Shown here piece by piece: positions 24,788-34,844 of a stretch of 64,000 nucleotides of DNA (position 1 is its first letter; every line of letters begins with the position of its first letter). The DNA lies in contig NZ_LEKT01000006.1 of NCBI RefSeq assembly GCF_001045675.1, positions 31,797 to 95,796 on the forward strand, read 5' to 3'. This stretch comes from Megasphaera cerevisiae DSM 20462. GTDB taxonomy: Bacteria; Bacillota; Negativicutes; Veillonellales; Megasphaeraceae. Under the pieces are notes generated by a model that was not told the origin of the DNA, searched no databases, and worked only from the letters and a program-made list of their open reading frames with translations. A program made the position numbers and the translations under genes.

Positions 24788-25932
24788 ATATCATAAATTC
24801 GTTCAATCTCCGCCCGGTCCGTTTTATTTTCCTGCAACGCTCGTTTAATCACAGCCTCCATGAAAACAGCGCCGTCTGCGGCAGCGGCTTTTCGTATATT
24901 GTGTATGCCGCCATTTTGCCGTATCGTCGCCCTAACATGCGTTTTGACAGGAATGATTTCACACAAGCAAAACCGCCCGGCATAGCCGCTGTTAAAGCAG
25001 TACGAACAACGCAGATCCGCGGCTGCTGCTTTATCTTCGTTCTGCCGCTTTCGTCCCAGGCATTGCGGGCAAAATCGCCGAGCCAGCCGCTGCGATGCAA
25101 TTCCAATCAAAGCATCTGCTACCAGATACGGCTCTATCCCCATATCAATCAGCCGTACCGGCGCTTCAGCGGCGCTGGCCGCGTGAAGCGTCGTAAATAC
25201 GAGATGCCCGGTCAAGGCCGCCCGAATAGCAATACGCGCAGTTTCCGCATCCCGGATTTCACCGATAACCAGAACATCCGGATCTTGTCGCAGCAAGGCG
25301 CGCAGACCGTTTTGAAACTCCAGTCCGCTTTTAGAATTAATCTGACTTTGAGAAATCCCCTGCAGCCGGTACTCTACCGGATCTTCCAATGTCGCGATAC
25401 TGATTTCCGAGCTATGCAGTTCCTGTAACGCCGCGTAAAGAGTCGTTGACTTTCCGCTTCCTGTAGGGCCGCTTAGAATAAACAAACCGCTGTGACTGTG
25501 TATTAGCTGACGGAGAAGCCGCACCGTCTCCGGTTCCATTCCCAAACGATCCAGGTGAAGCGCTACGCTGCCGGCATCCAGCAGGCGGATAACCGTTTTT
25601 TCTCCCCGTATGGTCGGCATCGTACTGACTCGCATGTCAATCACCCGACCGTCCTTACGCCAGACCAGCCGTCCATCCTGCGGCAGCCGTTTATTTGCAA
25701 TATCCAGCGCCGCCATAATTTTTATCCTGGCCGTTATCGTCTCCAGCGCTGTCTTTGGCAGTTCGCCTGCAGGAAACAGCACACCGTCCCGGCGAAAACG
25801 AATGCCAACGGTCTCCTGCAACGGTTCAATATGAATATCGCTGACTCCCAAACAGGCCGCATGCTGAAGAAGTGAATCAACAATTGTCTGTGCGGATCCT
25901 TCTAAAGAGATACGTTCCATTTCCCATGTCAT
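24784..25932 (-). CDS. pilB: PilB/GspE-type extension ATPase, short form
   Basis: The 382-residue ATPase starts at ATG 25932 after AAAGGA. Motifs are SDIHIEPLQETVGIRFRRDGV, Walker A GPTGSGKSTT, LEDPVEYRL, Walker B DPDVLVIGEIRDAETARIAI and a zinc-binding CPQC...CSYC tetracysteine. It lacks the N-terminal MshEN/N1 domain that brings most PilB proteins to about 550 residues. It drives pilus polymerisation and leads the operon. Confidence 0.88.
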   Translation of the reverse strand: MTWEMERISLEGSAQTIVDSLLQHAACLGVSDIHIEPLQETVGIRFRRDGVLFPAGELPKTALETITARIKIMAALDIANKRLPQDGRLVWRKDGRVIDMRVSTMPTIRGEKTVIRLLDAGSVALHLDRLGMEPETVRLLRQLIHSHSGLFILSGPTGSGKSTTLYAALQELHSSEISIATLEDPVEYRLQGISQSQINSKSGLEFQNGLRALLRQDPDVLVIGEIRDAETARIAIRAALTGHLVFTTLHAASAAEAPVRLIDMGIEPYLVADALIGIASQRLARRFCPQCLGRKRQNEDKAAAADLRCSYCFNSGYAGRFCLCEIIPVKTHVRATIRQNGGIHNIRKAAAADGAVFMEAVIKRALQENKTDRAEIERIYDM

Positions 25933-26178
25933 ACGTGCACATCCTTTATGATAAATGATACTAGCCATACTGTCATCCTAACACAGTTTGAAACCGGCTT
26001 TCGAAAACTTAATCTAATTTTAATGTTTTTTTTTCCTATTTTAATGTTTTTTTAATCATTTTTTAATCAGTCTCTCATTTTCGGGGGGAAAGCCTGTGTA
26101 TTCCAGGCAGGTAATACTGGGAAGTTTTCAAATGACATGCTATGATAATAGAAAGATAAAACGAGAGGAGCCTTTATT

Positions 26179-28806
26179 ATGGATGTATTAGAAGGTCTCA
26201 ACGAGGCACAGCGTGAAGCGGTGCTTGACTTAGATCACAATATACTGCTCAGCGCACCTGCCGGGACGGGAAAGACAAGAATTTTAGCCTGCCGTACGGC
26301 TCAAATTCTTGCAGCGAAACGCGCCGAAGGAGCGCAAATTCTCTGCCTTACGTTTACCAACAGGGCCTGCAAGGAACTGCAGCGCCGTATCTTGACAATT
26401 GTAAAAGAAAAAGGCCTTGACGTCATTGTCAAGACCATACATAGTTTTTGTTACAGCATATTGAAAGAAGAAACCAAACATACCGCCGCTATATTTAGTG
26501 ACTTTCTTGTATATGATGATCCGGACTGCAAAACCATCATCAGCACCCTTACGGCATCCGCCCCAGTCCCTCTCTATGAATCCAAAAAATTGCAAAAGCT
26601 GCAGAACTTTATCGAACAAATAAAAAAATTCCGTGTCCTTAACGGCCCCTGCACTCGTAATAGGCAGGAAGACTACGCCAGTGCCGTTCATACGCTGCTT
26701 TGCGACAGCTGCCAGGTACAGAAACTGTGCCGTAACTATGACGGTTCCTACGACACGGCCATGGAGCAATGGCTGGCAACAAACGGGCTGACGCTTCTCT
26801 GCCAGTATGATGCGGCCCTGTCCGCCAATCATGCCGTCGATTTTGCCGATCTCATCACCGGCGTATGCGAGCTTTTTCATGACCCAGAAATTTGCCGGCG
26901 CTGGCGTGAACGTTTTGCATATATATCTGTTGATGAAATGCAGGATACCAGTGAAATTGAGTACGCACTGATATCCCAGCTCTTCCCGGGACGCAACATT
27001 CTTTTATGCGGCGATTACTTCCAGACAATATATGAATGGCGCGGTTCCTATCCTGACCTGATTCTACGTCGTTTTACGGAAAGCTATAAGCCGCGCCGCA
27101 TTACCTTTACCGTTAATTATCGCTCTACACAACTGTTACTTCACGCAACGGCTGCTTGTCTTGTCAATCTTTTTGGACCGCCAGCGGCATCTGTACGGTC
27201 TGTAGCAGCTGCTTCAGACCCAGGCCTGCCTATCATCGTTCATGAAGCGGCCCAGTTCATGGATGAAGCACGTTGGATTTTTCAGGAAATCCTCAAGCTG
27301 CCACCAACGGATTGGCCCCATATCTGTATCATGACACGCACGAATCCCCAAAACAAGCAGATTTGGAACGGTGTCCGTTCTCACAACGAAACCCTCCCGC
27401 CTGATCGCCGCCTCCCCTTTACTATGATTGATCAATTTCAGCTTTTCAAGCGGCAGGAAAGCAAAGACGTGATTGCCTTTCTGCGTCTTCTGATCCATAA
27501 AAATGATACGATAAGCTTAACAAGAATCTTGAAACGTTTCTCAAGTCGTATCGGATCCCGAACTATCATGGCAATTGAAAGCCCTTCATACCATCAGCTG
27601 GGAATTCGTCTTACTGACTTTATTGATCCATCCGCACATACCTTTCATGATCCGTTCGGTCTTCTCTTACACGCGCTGGAGCAGGAACGGATTGTGGTTT
27701 TTGATGTAGAAAGCACCGGCACGGATATTATTCATGACGAAATTATCCAAATTGCCGCTATCAGACTGAATACACAGGGCAGAACAGCAGAGAAATTCAC
27801 TGCCTATGTCCGCCCCAGCCGCAATGTCGGCACCTCCTTTTACGTCCATCATATCAGCGACGAACAACTGGCCCGCGACGGCAAAGATCCCCGCATTATT
27901 TTACCAGCCCTCCTCGATTTCATCAAAGATGGGGTTATCGTAGGTCATAATGTAACATATGACCTGTCCATTTTGCATAGCGAGCTGCGCCGTCTGCATA
28001 TTCCTGCTCCTGCAGGCTTGCCCTATTACGATACGCTTGACCTATTCCGGCGATTTTATCCTAATCTTCCTAATCATACATTAAGCTTTCTAAGTACTTA
28101 TTTTGCTCTTGACGACAAACCTAGCCATGACGCCTTAGACGACATTCTGGCCACGGCTGCCCTGCTTCGCTATGCAATCCGTCAGCACATACGCCCGCAA
28201 ACCGGACAGCGCTGCGCCGCTATGGCAATATATTTACCGCTGTTCCGTCCCGTGAGCCAAGAAATGCAGCAGCTTTACAGGCAATCCTATGTTAAACGCC
28301 CTTACGAAATGATCAGTGCCGTGATGAATGACTGCCGCATAAAAGAATATTATGAAAAGCACGCAGATAGAACTGACGGGGAAAATCATATTGACCGCAT
28401 TGAAAATATCCGCAGGCTGTACCGCGTTGCCCAGGAAACAGACTCACCTGATAAAGACCCGCGTGATTGTCTGAATGAATTTATTCAAATGACAGCACTG
28501 TCCAACAGCGAACTCGACAGTCTGCTTGAAAAAAAGCCCCAAATCCCGATTATTACAATTCATCAGGCCAAGGGACTCGAATTTACATATGTATTTTTAG
28601 CCGGACTTCAGGAAGGAACATTTCCTTTGTCCCGTTCACAGTCCGGCCGCGAATTGGAAGAAGAGAAGCGGCTTTTTTACGTAGCTGTTACACGGGCCAA
28701 AAAGCGTCTGTACCTATCCTGGCACCGGCAGGATGGTAGCCATCGCCGCCAACCCAGCCGTTTTATTGCGGCCATTCCAGACTCATACAAAGAAATACAA
28801 CCATAA
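26179..28806 (+). CDS. UvrD/Rep-like helicase with inserted DEDDh 3'-5' exonuclease domain
   Basis: The 875-residue protein is a superfamily 1A helicase: Walker A APAGTGKT (26-33), FTNRACKEL, TIHSF, DEMQD (252-256), GDYFQTIYEWRG, VNYRSTQLLL, then ITIHQAKGLEFTYVFLAGLQEGTFP and EEEKRLFYVAVTRAKKRL near the C-terminus. Between helicase motifs IV and V a complete DnaQ-like exonuclease is inserted: FDVESTGTD (D509, E511), GHNVTYD (H590 to D595) and SHDALDD (H650, D655). Coupled unwinding and 3'-5' degradation suggests a repair or recombination role. It is monocistronic and divergent from the pilus operon. Confidence 0.9.
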   Translation: MDVLEGLNEAQREAVLDLDHNILLSAPAGTGKTRILACRTAQILAAKRAEGAQILCLTFTNRACKELQRRILTIVKEKGLDVIVKTIHSFCYSILKEETKHTAAIFSDFLVYDDPDCKTIISTLTASAPVPLYESKKLQKLQNFIEQIKKFRVLNGPCTRNRQEDYASAVHTLLCDSCQVQKLCRNYDGSYDTAMEQWLATNGLTLLCQYDAALSANHAVDFADLITGVCELFHDPEICRRWRERFAYISVDEMQDTSEIEYALISQLFPGRNILLCGDYFQTIYEWRGSYPDLILRRFTESYKPRRITFTVNYRSTQLLLHATAACLVNLFGPPAASVRSVAAASDPGLPIIVHEAAQFMDEARWIFQEILKLPPTDWPHICIMTRTNPQNKQIWNGVRSHNETLPPDRRLPFTMIDQFQLFKRQESKDVIAFLRLLIHKNDTISLTRILKRFSSRIGSRTIMAIESPSYHQLGIRLTDFIDPSAHTFHDPFGLLLHALEQERIVVFDVESTGTDIIHDEIIQIAAIRLNTQGRTAEKFTAYVRPSRNVGTSFYVHHISDEQLARDGKDPRIILPALLDFIKDGVIVGHNVTYDLSILHSELRRLHIPAPAGLPYYDTLDLFRRFYPNLPNHTLSFLSTYFALDDKPSHDALDDILATAALLRYAIRQHIRPQTGQRCAAMAIYLPLFRPVSQEMQQLYRQSYVKRPYEMISAVMNDCRIKEYYEKHADRTDGENHIDRIENIRRLYRVAQETDSPDKDPRDCLNEFIQMTALSNSELDSLLEKKPQIPIITIHQAKGLEFTYVFLAGLQEGTFPLSRSQSGRELEEEKRLFYVAVTRAKKRLYLSWHRQDGSHRRQPSRFIAAIPDSYKEIQP

Positions 28807-28811
28807 GCCGC

Positions 28812-29399
28812 CTATACCGTAATCATTCCAGTCAATCCCAAAATCAGTCCCAGCACCCCGGACCCAAGAAGTATCTGAATAACACTCTTCTTTTTACGGA
28901 CGGCGATAAGTGCCAATATAAGAATACCCAGACATCCGGCACTAAAATTGCTGAAATCGTGAGGCATCGTTTCCGTATTCCAAAGCGCCAGAAAAATAAA
29001 GCCTATGCTGGCTGAACAAATGAGTGCCACAACAGCGGGGCGCAACCCATTCAGTACCCCGCGGATCGGCCCGATATCACCATATTTTAAAACTAATTTT
29101 GATAACAGAATCCCGATAAACAGCGAAGGCGTAACAAACCCGGCAGTAGCGCAGACCGCACCGCCTAATCCGGCAATTTTTGTACCGGCAAAGGTAGCCG
29201 CATTAATTCCGATTGGTCCCGGCGTCATCTGTGAAATCGTAAAAATATCGACAAATTCACTCATGCTGAGCCAATGATAGGTGTCAACTACACTGGCCCG
29301 AATCAGCGGCATCGATGCGTACCCGCCGCCGACACAAAAAATACCGATTTTGCAAAATTCAAAAAAAAGCAGTCCGTATATCATGGTCATCCTCCTCAA
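28812..29399 (-). CDS. Chromate transporter (CHR) family half-protein B
   Basis: The 195-residue membrane protein has a single CHR domain: FFEFCKIGIFCVGGGYASMPLI and ISQMTPGPIGINAATFAGTKIAG, with about five to six transmembrane helices. It overlaps the next CHR gene by 4 bp, so the pair replaces the fused two-domain ChrA. Short-chain pairs of this type are common in Firmicutes and the true substrate is often unknown. Confidence 0.85.
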   Translation of the reverse strand: MRRMTMIYGLLFFEFCKIGIFCVGGGYASMPLIRASVVDTYHWLSMSEFVDIFTISQMTPGPIGINAATFAGTKIAGLGGAVCATAGFVTPSLFIGILLSKLVLKYGDIGPIRGVLNGLRPAVVALICSASIGFIFLALWNTETMPHDFSNFSAGCLGILILALIAVRKKKSVIQILLGSGVLGLILGLTGMITV

Positions 29400-30013
29400 T
29401 TATATTTTGCCGCCCGCAGAACCAAAAGACCGATAAGGCCATCGATAATAACCAGCAGCATCACGTTAAAATTAAAGAAAGCACTGCCAATAAACGTCGT
29501 CAAAATAATAAGCAGAGGCAGGAGAAGTTGTTTTTTGATCTGTTTGACCAATAAATCAATACCAACATTGACAATTAACGCCGTTGCACCGCACTGCATC
29601 CCCCGGAGAATCAGCCTGATCACATGACTTTGAACAAAATAATCATAGCAATACGAAATCACCGTCAGCGTAATAAGCGGCGGCAGCACCGTCGCTACCA
29701 ACGCAATCAGCGTCCCGGCAATACCTGCCATGCGGTATCCTAAAATAACGGCGCTGTTGACAGCAACAACTCCCGGCATGGACTGGGCAATTGCCACCAT
29801 GTCGAGCGCATCTTTATCCGTAATCCATTGGTATTCGTCAACATATTTTGCCCTCAGCAGCGGAATAATGATAAATCCGCCCCCGATGGTAAAAGCACTG
29901 ATCATAAAGGTTGACTTAAAAAGCGTCCAGAAGAAACGGAGATTTTTATCAGGACGTTCATGGCGTTGTTCTTTCATAAATATACTCCAGTATCCGCCGG
30001 TACGGATGCGCAA
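29396..30013 (-). CDS. Chromate transporter (CHR) family half-protein A
   Basis: The 205-residue membrane protein has one CHR domain: FWTLFKSTFMISAFTIGGGFIIIPLL and MVAIAQSMPGVVAVNSAVILGYRMAG. It is the partner of the downstream CHR gene, with which it overlaps by 4 bp. Transport of chromate or another oxyanion is inferred from the family only. Confidence 0.85.
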   Translation of the reverse strand: MRIRTGGYWSIFMKEQRHERPDKNLRFFWTLFKSTFMISAFTIGGGFIIIPLLRAKYVDEYQWITDKDALDMVAIAQSMPGVVAVNSAVILGYRMAGIAGTLIALVATVLPPLITLTVISYCYDYFVQSHVIRLILRGMQCGATALIVNVGIDLLVKQIKKQLLLPLLIILTTFIGSAFFNFNVMLLVIIDGLIGLLVLRAAKYN

Positions 30014-30042
30014 TCATTGTATTGCGTGTACCCCGGCATCCT

Positions 30043-30261
30043 TTATTTATTTTCCTTTATTTCAGTTTTCTGATCCGTTGCTTCTTTAGTTTCGCTCTTT
30101 ACGACATCCGCCTTTTCAGCATTGTCTGTTTTATTGATCTCTTCTTTAAATTCACGCAGGCTTGTGCCCAGTGCCCTCCCCAATCCGGAAACTTTTTTGC
30201 CGCCAAATAAAAGCAGGACAAGCAGCAGGATAATAATAATTTCTTGCGCACCTAAATGCAT
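30043..30261 (-). CDS. tatA: TatA/TatE-type twin-arginine translocase subunit
   Basis: The 72-residue protein starts MHLGAQE at 30261, seven bases after AAGGAAGG. It has one transmembrane helix (EIIIILLLVLLLF), the conserved FGGKKVSGLGRALGTSLREFK amphipathic helix and a charged tail. No tatC is adjacent in the window. Confidence 0.88.
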   Translation of the reverse strand: MHLGAQEIIIILLLVLLLFGGKKVSGLGRALGTSLREFKEEINKTDNAEKADVVKSETKEATDQKTEIKENK

Positions 30262-30377
30262 AATCATACCTTCCTTCACAAAAAAACTTTGATTAGCTCT
30301 ATTGTATCATTGTCACGCAAAATAAAAAAGAGCATAAAAATAATTGGGCGTTCTATATACCAGCGACCAAACCGCGC

Positions 30378-31070
30378 TTATGTATCGCCATGAAATCGAT
30401 AGCCAGCACCCCAAACTGTTTCAATATACCGGGGATGAGACGAACTTGTCTCAATTTTTTCACGAATCCGATTCACATGGACAGATACGGTAGCCGTCTC
30501 TCCCATCGCTTCTGTGCCCCATACCCGGTTAAAAAGCAATTCCTTACTAAACACGATGCCGGGATTTTTAGCCAAAAAAAGTAACAACTCAAATTCTTTA
30601 TTCGGAAGCAAAATTTCCTTATCTCGTAAAAATACACGATGAGCCCCTTCATCAATTGCCAGTTCGCCGCAATGTAAAATATCACTGCGGCTTTCTTTGG
30701 ACGTCAGTTGTTCATACCGCGACAAGTGTGCCTTAACGCGGGCAACCAATTCGTTGGGGCTAAACGGCTTGGCAATATAATCATCGGCGCCCAACCCCAG
30801 TCCCCGTATTTTGTCAATATCCTCCTGACGCGCCGATACCAATAAAATAGGAATGTTTTTATGCTCTCTGATATGCCGGCAAATTTGAAATCCATCCTGT
30901 CCCGGCAGCATAATATCAAGCAAAATCAAATCAAAGGAATGCTCTAACGCTGTTTTTTCACCTGCCATTCCATCTGTAGAAATATCAACAGTAAACCCGT
31001 TAGCTTCCAGATAATCCCGCTCTAATTCAGCGATTCCCCTATCATCCTCAATAATCAACACTTTTTTCAT
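30378..31070 (-). CDS. OmpR/PhoB-family response regulator
   Basis: The 230-residue regulator has a receiver domain with acidic EDD (9-11), phospho-acceptor in LILLDIMLPGQDG, and KPFSPNELVAR. Its winged-helix DNA-binding domain has ELLLFLAKNPGIVFSKELLFNRVWG and VSVHVNRIREKIE. It overlaps the kinase gene by 23 bp, so the two are translated together. The signal is unknown; no target is obvious in the window. Confidence 0.92.
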   Translation of the reverse strand: MKKVLIIEDDRGIAELERDYLEANGFTVDISTDGMAGEKTALEHSFDLILLDIMLPGQDGFQICRHIREHKNIPILLVSARQEDIDKIRGLGLGADDYIAKPFSPNELVARVKAHLSRYEQLTSKESRSDILHCGELAIDEGAHRVFLRDKEILLPNKEFELLLFLAKNPGIVFSKELLFNRVWGTEAMGETATVSVHVNRIREKIETSSSHPRYIETVWGAGYRFHGDT

Positions 31071-32550
31071 GCTGTGCTCCTTTCACCTCGGGCAAATCAA
31101 TACATATTGTGAGACCATGGGGAATCGTTCTCTCCGCCCATATACGTCCCTTCATTTCCCTGACAATTTGATTTACTACTGCCAATCCCAACCCGCTCCC
31201 TTTGGCAACATCTGTTCTGGCCTTATCTGTTCGGTAAAAGCTTTCAAAAATTTGCGACAGCTCTTCTGTACGCACCCCCGGGCCGTCATCCATAAATATC
31301 AGCCGTATCCGCTTATCTTCTACTCTTTGTACATGAATCTGTAAATGCCCATATACCTCTTTTTTATATTTTATGCTGTTCGCGATAATATTTTCGACAA
31401 CGCGCTGAAATTGAGTCCGATCAATGGAAACCATCGCCCGAGACGTGTCGCGTTGGAAGGAAAGTATCATTCCGCAGCCGCGAAAATGCTCATCCTGTTC
31501 ACTGATATAATCATCGAGATAGGTGCATATATCGACAGTTTCCCAGTGAAACGGAATTTGTCCCAAGTCGAGCTTAGAAAACAAAAACAGTGTCTGTACT
31601 AATCGTCCCATATTCTTGGATGTATCCAAAATCATCTGTAAATAATGCTTCCTCTTTTCCGGTGTATTGGCAATTCCATCAATAAGCCCACAGGTATACC
31701 CTTCTATCTTCGTCAGCGGTGTCGATAAGTCATGGGAAATACCGGCAATCAATTCTTTCCGATTATGGTCATATTTATTGCGGGTCTCCTCTGCTGCTTT
31801 CAACTGCAGACGCATTTTCTCAAAAGCCCGGCAGGTATCGCCAATTTCATCATAATTTCCGGCAACAACAGGATGATCTAAATTACCCTGACTGATATCA
31901 TCAGCAATATTGCGTAAATTTTCCAGCGGCCTGATAATTTGTATCGCCAGCCATCGCGACAAATATAACCCAATAAATACGGTTAACAGCAGGGCAATCA
32001 AAAAAACTGCATAAAAAGCTATTTTTAAAACATCTTTAGATTCAAGGTTAAAAAACTCATCAGAATGCCGGATAGGAACATCTCCGACTACGGCAAAACG
32101 TACATTTGTTTTATCTGACAGATAGTGAAATACCAAGCCTGTATCTGACCAGGAAATAGCCGCATTTTCAGATGGCCGTTCCTGGTATGCCCGTTCCATT
32201 ACTGCGTCAGCATCACTGCTGCGGGTATGATACAGCAGCATATCTCCTTGATAAATGGCTACCTTCAGCCCTTGCTCCTCTAAATGATTGCTGGATTGTT
32301 TCAGCCGGTTCAGGCTTCCCGCATACTGATCCGCCCGTACCCGAAGACGACTTAGTTCAAACTGAATGGAAAGTGTCGATCCACTTTCCGGCCATATAAA
32401 GGAAATAATACTAGCTCTGTTGATGTTGCCAAACTGCAAGGATAAAAATATAGCAATACTCAAGGTCAATAAAAACATAACCGGAATAAAAATCATAATG
32501 AAATTAGAAAGAAGAAGCCTTTTTCGTATAGGCAAATCCCGTATTTTCAT
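31048..32550 (-). CDS. Membrane sensor histidine kinase with HAMP domain
   Basis: The 500-residue kinase has two transmembrane helices (about 14-38 and 170-195) flanking an extracytoplasmic sensor domain. A HAMP domain (RPLENLRNIADDISQGNLDHPV), a HisKA dimerisation domain with GISHDLSTPLTKIEGY (phospho-histidine) and a HATPase domain (NIIANSIKYK, DDGPGV, GSGLGLAVV) follow. It is the partner of the downstream response regulator. Confidence 0.92.
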   Translation of the reverse strand: MKIRDLPIRKRLLLSNFIMIFIPVMFLLTLSIAIFLSLQFGNINRASIISFIWPESGSTLSIQFELSRLRVRADQYAGSLNRLKQSSNHLEEQGLKVAIYQGDMLLYHTRSSDADAVMERAYQERPSENAAISWSDTGLVFHYLSDKTNVRFAVVGDVPIRHSDEFFNLESKDVLKIAFYAVFLIALLLTVFIGLYLSRWLAIQIIRPLENLRNIADDISQGNLDHPVVAGNYDEIGDTCRAFEKMRLQLKAAEETRNKYDHNRKELIAGISHDLSTPLTKIEGYTCGLIDGIANTPEKRKHYLQMILDTSKNMGRLVQTLFLFSKLDLGQIPFHWETVDICTYLDDYISEQDEHFRGCGMILSFQRDTSRAMVSIDRTQFQRVVENIIANSIKYKKEVYGHLQIHVQRVEDKRIRLIFMDDGPGVRTEELSQIFESFYRTDKARTDVAKGSGLGLAVVNQIVREMKGRIWAERTIPHGLTICIDLPEVKGAQHEKSVDY

Positions 32551-32893
32551 ATATACTCCTGCCTCACTCTATTTAAAATACCATAAAAGTTTTCTGCCGA
32601 TTCACAAAGAATATACTCACACGTACATGAGTATAGTATATAAAACGAAGTTAAATATTCTATAAACAAAGCAAAAAAAATATACAAAGCACGATGGAAT
32701 CATGCCACCCACCCATGTTCCGAAAAACAAGCAGATCTGCTTCCTATTTCTTTGGTTTAAACTTTTTTTACAATTAAAACATTATAGAACATAATTATAG
32801 CAGATTTCATATCTGTATAGTAAACTTATTTTTTCAAAAGAGAAAAAAGCAATATGGCCCTGTTTTTTAATACAAAAAGCATTAATTTTTAAT
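32551..32893. other. Intergenic region between the kinase gene and the met promoter
   Basis: About 340 bp without a convincing gene. It is AT-rich and contains the divergent upstream regions of the kinase gene and of the metNIQ transcript. No repeat or RNA structure stands out before the promoter at 32894. Confidence 0.5.
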
Positions 32894-33086
32894 TTGACAA
32901 CACGTATTATTAGTGTTACTATTAAATGCAACAACAAGATAAAGAATTCATCCAGAGCAGCTGAGGGAATGGCCCTATGAAGCTGCGGCAACCCCCTAGC
33001 GGGAAGGTGCTAATTCCAGCGGAGTGTTCCGGCAGATGAAAGGAATGTATACAATGTTTGGCCGCCATCTGTTGACGGCTTTTTTT
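32894..33086 (+). promoter_or_regulatory. SAM-I (S-box) riboswitch with promoter and terminator, metNIQ leader
   Basis: A promoter (TTGACA at 32894-32899, 17 bp, TACTAT) precedes a SAM-I aptamer at about 32944-33040. Hallmarks are ATCCAGAGCAGCTGAGGGA, GGCCCTATGAAGCTGCGGCAACC and AAGGTGCTAATTCCAGC. A terminator stem (GCCGCC...GACGGC, 33061-33079) with seven T residues follows. The classic mechanism is that SAM binding favours the terminator, shutting off methionine uptake genes when SAM is plentiful. Confidence 0.95.
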
Positions 33087-33146
33087 GTTGCTGTAAATTT
33101 ATGTGTTTTATTATACATAACAAATCTTCACATAGGAGTTGATACT

Positions 33147-34190
33147 GTGATTAAACTGGAAAATATTACCAAGACATACGGCGGTAAAGCGCAGGTCCAC
33201 GCACTGAAGGGAATAAATCTGACAATTCAGGACGGTGAGATCTTTGGTATTATAGGAAAAAGCGGTGCCGGAAAATCAACACTGGTACGCTGCATCAACA
33301 TGCTGGAAAAACCAACCAGCGGCAATGTTATGATTGATGACAAAATGATGACCCACATGACCGATTCACAGCTGCGGGCAGAACGAAAAAACATAGGCAT
33401 GATATTTCAGCACTTTAATCTTCTTTCATCTCGTACGGTTTTTGACAACATTGCGTTTCCGTTGGAACTGATCGGTGCGTCCAAAGACGGTATCAAGAAA
33501 AAAGTAGCCGACCTGCTTGAATTAGTCGGTCTGACAGACCGGCAGTTTAATTACCCTTCCCAACTTTCAGGCGGCCAAAAACAGCGTGTCGGTATTGCTC
33601 GGGCTCTGGCCAGTGATCCAAACATTCTTTTATGTGATGAAGCGACGTCGGCATTAGACCCGCAAACGACAAAATCTATTTTATCACTATTAAAGGATAT
33701 AAATAAACGCCTGAATATCACAATTGTTATTATTACTCATGAAATGGCTGTTATCAAAGAAATATGCAATCGTGTTGCGGTTATCGAAGGCGGCATTATT
33801 AAAGAAGAAGGACGGGTTGTTGACGTCTTCACCAATCCGCAATCCCAGACGATGAAGGACTTTGTCAAATCGGTCATCAATATAGAACTTCCCAAAGGCA
33901 TCACCATGCTCGGTGTCACCGATCAGCCGGCACCGGATAGAAATATGCTGGTCCGCCTCCGCTTTAAAGGTGCCGCTACCAACGACCCTGTCGTCGCCGC
34001 CGTTGTCCGCAAGTTCAATACCAACGTCAGTGTTCTCTACGGCAATATTGACTATATTCAGGATGAACCATTTGGATATCTCATTATCGTCATTATGGGT
34101 GATATGGAAACCCAGGCAAAGGCATTTGCTTATATCAAAGAATTACCAATCGGAAGTGAGGTTTTAGGCTATGTCCCAAGAAATCATTAA
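33147..34190 (+). CDS. metN: Methionine ABC transporter ATP-binding protein
   Basis: The 347-residue ATPase starts at GTG 33147, eight bases after AGGAG; longer starts would read through the riboswitch. Motifs are Walker [10 protein letters not shown], signature [17 protein letters not shown], Walker [12 protein letters not shown] and a C-terminal NIL domain that binds methionine for trans-inhibition. It overlaps metI by 20 bp and is under the S-box riboswitch. Confidence 0.96.
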   Translation: MIKLENITKTYGGKAQVHALKGINLTIQDGEIFGIIGKSGAGKSTLVRCINMLEKPTSGNVMIDDKMMTHMTDSQLRAERKNIGMIFQHFNLLSSRTVFDNIAFPLELIGASKDGIKKKVADLLELVGLTDRQFNYPSQLSGGQKQRVGIARALASDPNILLCDEATSALDPQTTKSILSLLKDINKRLNITIVIITHEMAVIKEICNRVAVIEGGIIKEEGRVVDVFTNPQSQTMKDFVKSVINIELPKGITMLGVTDQPAPDRNMLVRLRFKGAATNDPVVAAVVRKFNTNVSVLYGNIDYIQDEPFGYLIIVIMGDMETQAKAFAYIKELPIGSEVLGYVPRNH

Positions 34191-34824
34191 ATTAATGCTC
34201 CAAGGTATTGAAGAAACGCTTTTTATGGTATCTGTTTCTACCATCATCGCAGCAATTATCGGCATTCCTCTCGGCATTACCTTAGTTATAACCGGCAAGG
34301 GACATATTCTGGAAAATCGCGTTATGAATCAGATTTTAGGAACTATTGTCAATATTATTCGTTCGGTTCCTTTTATTATCCTGATGGTAGCTATCATTCC
34401 GCTGACCCGTCTTATTGCCGGCACCTCCATCGGTACAACGGCAGCCTGCGTTCCCTTGACAATCGTGGCTATCCCTTTTCTCAGCCGCCTTGTTGAAACA
34501 TCCATCCGCGATGTGGACTTTGGTCTTGTCGAAGCGGCGGAATCTATGGGGGCTTCCCCTTTCCAAATTATTCACAAGGTTCTGATCCCTGAAGCTTTGC
34601 CTACTATTATCAACAACATTACCGTCCTCATCGTCAATCTGATCGGCGCGTCAGCTATGGCCGGTGCTATCGGCGGCGGCGGTTTGGGTGATATTGCTAT
34701 CCGCTACGGGTATCAGAGATTCCGTGCAGATGTCATGCTTGCCACAATCATTATTCTCATTGTCGGAGTTAATTTGATCCAGGCGATCGGCGACTTCGCA
34801 GCCCGCAAGAAAAACAAAAAATAA
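34171..34824 (+). CDS. metI: Methionine ABC transporter permease
   Basis: The 217-residue permease has five transmembrane helices and the EAA-type coupling motif EAAESMGASPFQIIHKVLIPEALPTIINN. GASAMAGAIGGGGLGDIAIRYGYQRF is the MetI signature. It works with MetN and MetQ to import D/L-methionine. Confidence 0.96.
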   Translation: MSQEIIKLMLQGIEETLFMVSVSTIIAAIIGIPLGITLVITGKGHILENRVMNQILGTIVNIIRSVPFIILMVAIIPLTRLIAGTSIGTTAACVPLTIVAIPFLSRLVETSIRDVDFGLVEAAESMGASPFQIIHKVLIPEALPTIINNITVLIVNLIGASAMAGAIGGGGLGDIAIRYGYQRFRADVMLATIIILIVGVNLIQAIGDFAARKKNKK

Positions 34825-34844
34825 GAAAGGAAAACCTATTATTT

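Noticed and set aside
26005..26070. Repeated TTTTAATGTTTTTTT tracts before the helicase gene
   Set aside because: Two or three AT-rich copies in an intergenic region look like low-complexity sequence, not a defined repeat or origin.
32782..32991. Minus-strand small frame upstream of metN
   Set aside because: It overlaps the met promoter and SAM-I aptamer and lacks protein-like composition.
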